A DNA stretch of 64,000 bases from Pseudanabaena mucicola str. Chao 1806 (GTDB taxonomy: Bacteria > Cyanobacteriota > Cyanobacteriia > Pseudanabaenales > Pseudanabaenaceae), in NCBI RefSeq assembly GCF_030323025.1, contig NZ_CP097329.1, forward strand, positions 1,209,001 to 1,273,000, in the 5' to 3' direction. The notes under the pieces were generated by a model, which had not been told where the DNA came from, did no database searches, and was given only the letters and a program-made list of their open reading frames with translations. Below, one piece after another: positions 63,830 to 64,000 of this stretch. The translations under genes and the position numbers were made by a program. Every line of letters begins with the position of its first letter. The stretch's first letter is position 1.

Positions 63830-64000
63830 TTAGATTGTTGTTTGAATCCACTGGGTTGCCTTTTCTGCATCTAGTGGATGTGAAATAAAGTAACCTTGTA
63901 CCTCGATACTGCTACCTCCTGAGGTTTCAAAATAATCTAGCTCTTCAGATGTCTCAACTCCTTCAACGACAATTCCCATACCAAGACTATTGGCGAGCCT
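63830..64000 (-). CDS. EAL-domain protein, C-terminal end (runs off window)
   Basis: The last 56 codons of a c-di-GMP phosphodiesterase-type domain: 'LGMGIVVEGVETSEELDYFE' (the EGVE motif after beta-strand 7) and 'IEVQGYFISHPLDAEKATQW' (QGYxxSxPL). The upstream part with EAL itself is outside the window. With the HD-GYP protein it suggests active c-di-GMP signalling. Confidence 0.88.
   Translation of the reverse strand, partial: RLANSLGMGIVVEGVETSEELDYFETSGGSSIEVQGYFISHPLDAEKATQWIQTTI

Overview
This window comes from a cyanobacterium. It carries light-dependent protochlorophyllide reductase (por), the cyanobacterial alkane pair ado/aar, a high-light-inducible protein, a Ycf46-type AAA ATPase followed by DUF3038 and DUF4335 genes, and menG/ubiE. 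The octamer GCGATCGC (HIP1) is scattered throughout. Base composition is moderately AT-rich. A Pseudanabaena-like filamentous species is my guess from the gene set and HIP1 style, but the sequence alone does not prove it.

Layout. 1-4,800 is an accessory island of small toxin-antitoxin-like or nuclease-like genes (RelE/Phd pair, Uma2, YgiT/DUF4258 pair, second RelE pair, XisI, a PD-(D/E)XK protein) separated by blocks of HIP1-centred repeats. 4,800-13,000 holds acnB, a HAS-barrel-like gene, two YbjN-like paralogues, an orphan Tat/lipoprotein NrtA/CmpA-like binding protein, wecB and a membrane protein. 13,600-25,000 holds por, proS, a secreted protein, glyS, ado-aar and an ABC1 kinase. 24,644-27,057 is a ribD-queE-queC operon in which queC is interrupted by two in-frame stops. 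27,264-31,105 holds a REC-histidine kinase, rpsF convergent with hli, and a secreted TPR protein. 31,181-34,877 is the classic rpmH-rnpA-PH-yidC-jag-yceD string. 35,001-43,141 holds an OFA transporter, HU, an EamA exporter, a glycosyltransferase, a DnaJ-pentapeptide fusion and rlpA. 43,226-48,869 is a signalling cluster: VWA, GAF plus adenylate cyclase (split by a small mobile element), REC, VWA, and zinc-ribbon FHA. 49,186-56,975 holds an atypical pyruvate kinase, a CHAD protein, the Ycf46-DUF3038-DUF4335 operon and a conserved hypothetical. 57,186-64,000 holds a GAF-HD-GYP protein, menG, rodA, mdh, a decayed transposase and the 3' end of an EAL-domain gene.

Two features run through the whole window. 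First, many intergenic gaps hold perfect or near-perfect inverted repeats of 14-30 bp with a 3-nt loop always closed by C and G. The stems differ in sequence, and several begin at or inside a stop codon. Second, there are at least six families of short palindromic MITE-like elements (about 80-145 bp). One of them has inserted into the adenylate cyclase gene with a TA duplication, supplying a stop codon to the upstream half and an in-frame ATG to the downstream half.

All family assignments come from reading motifs by eye; no database search was run.
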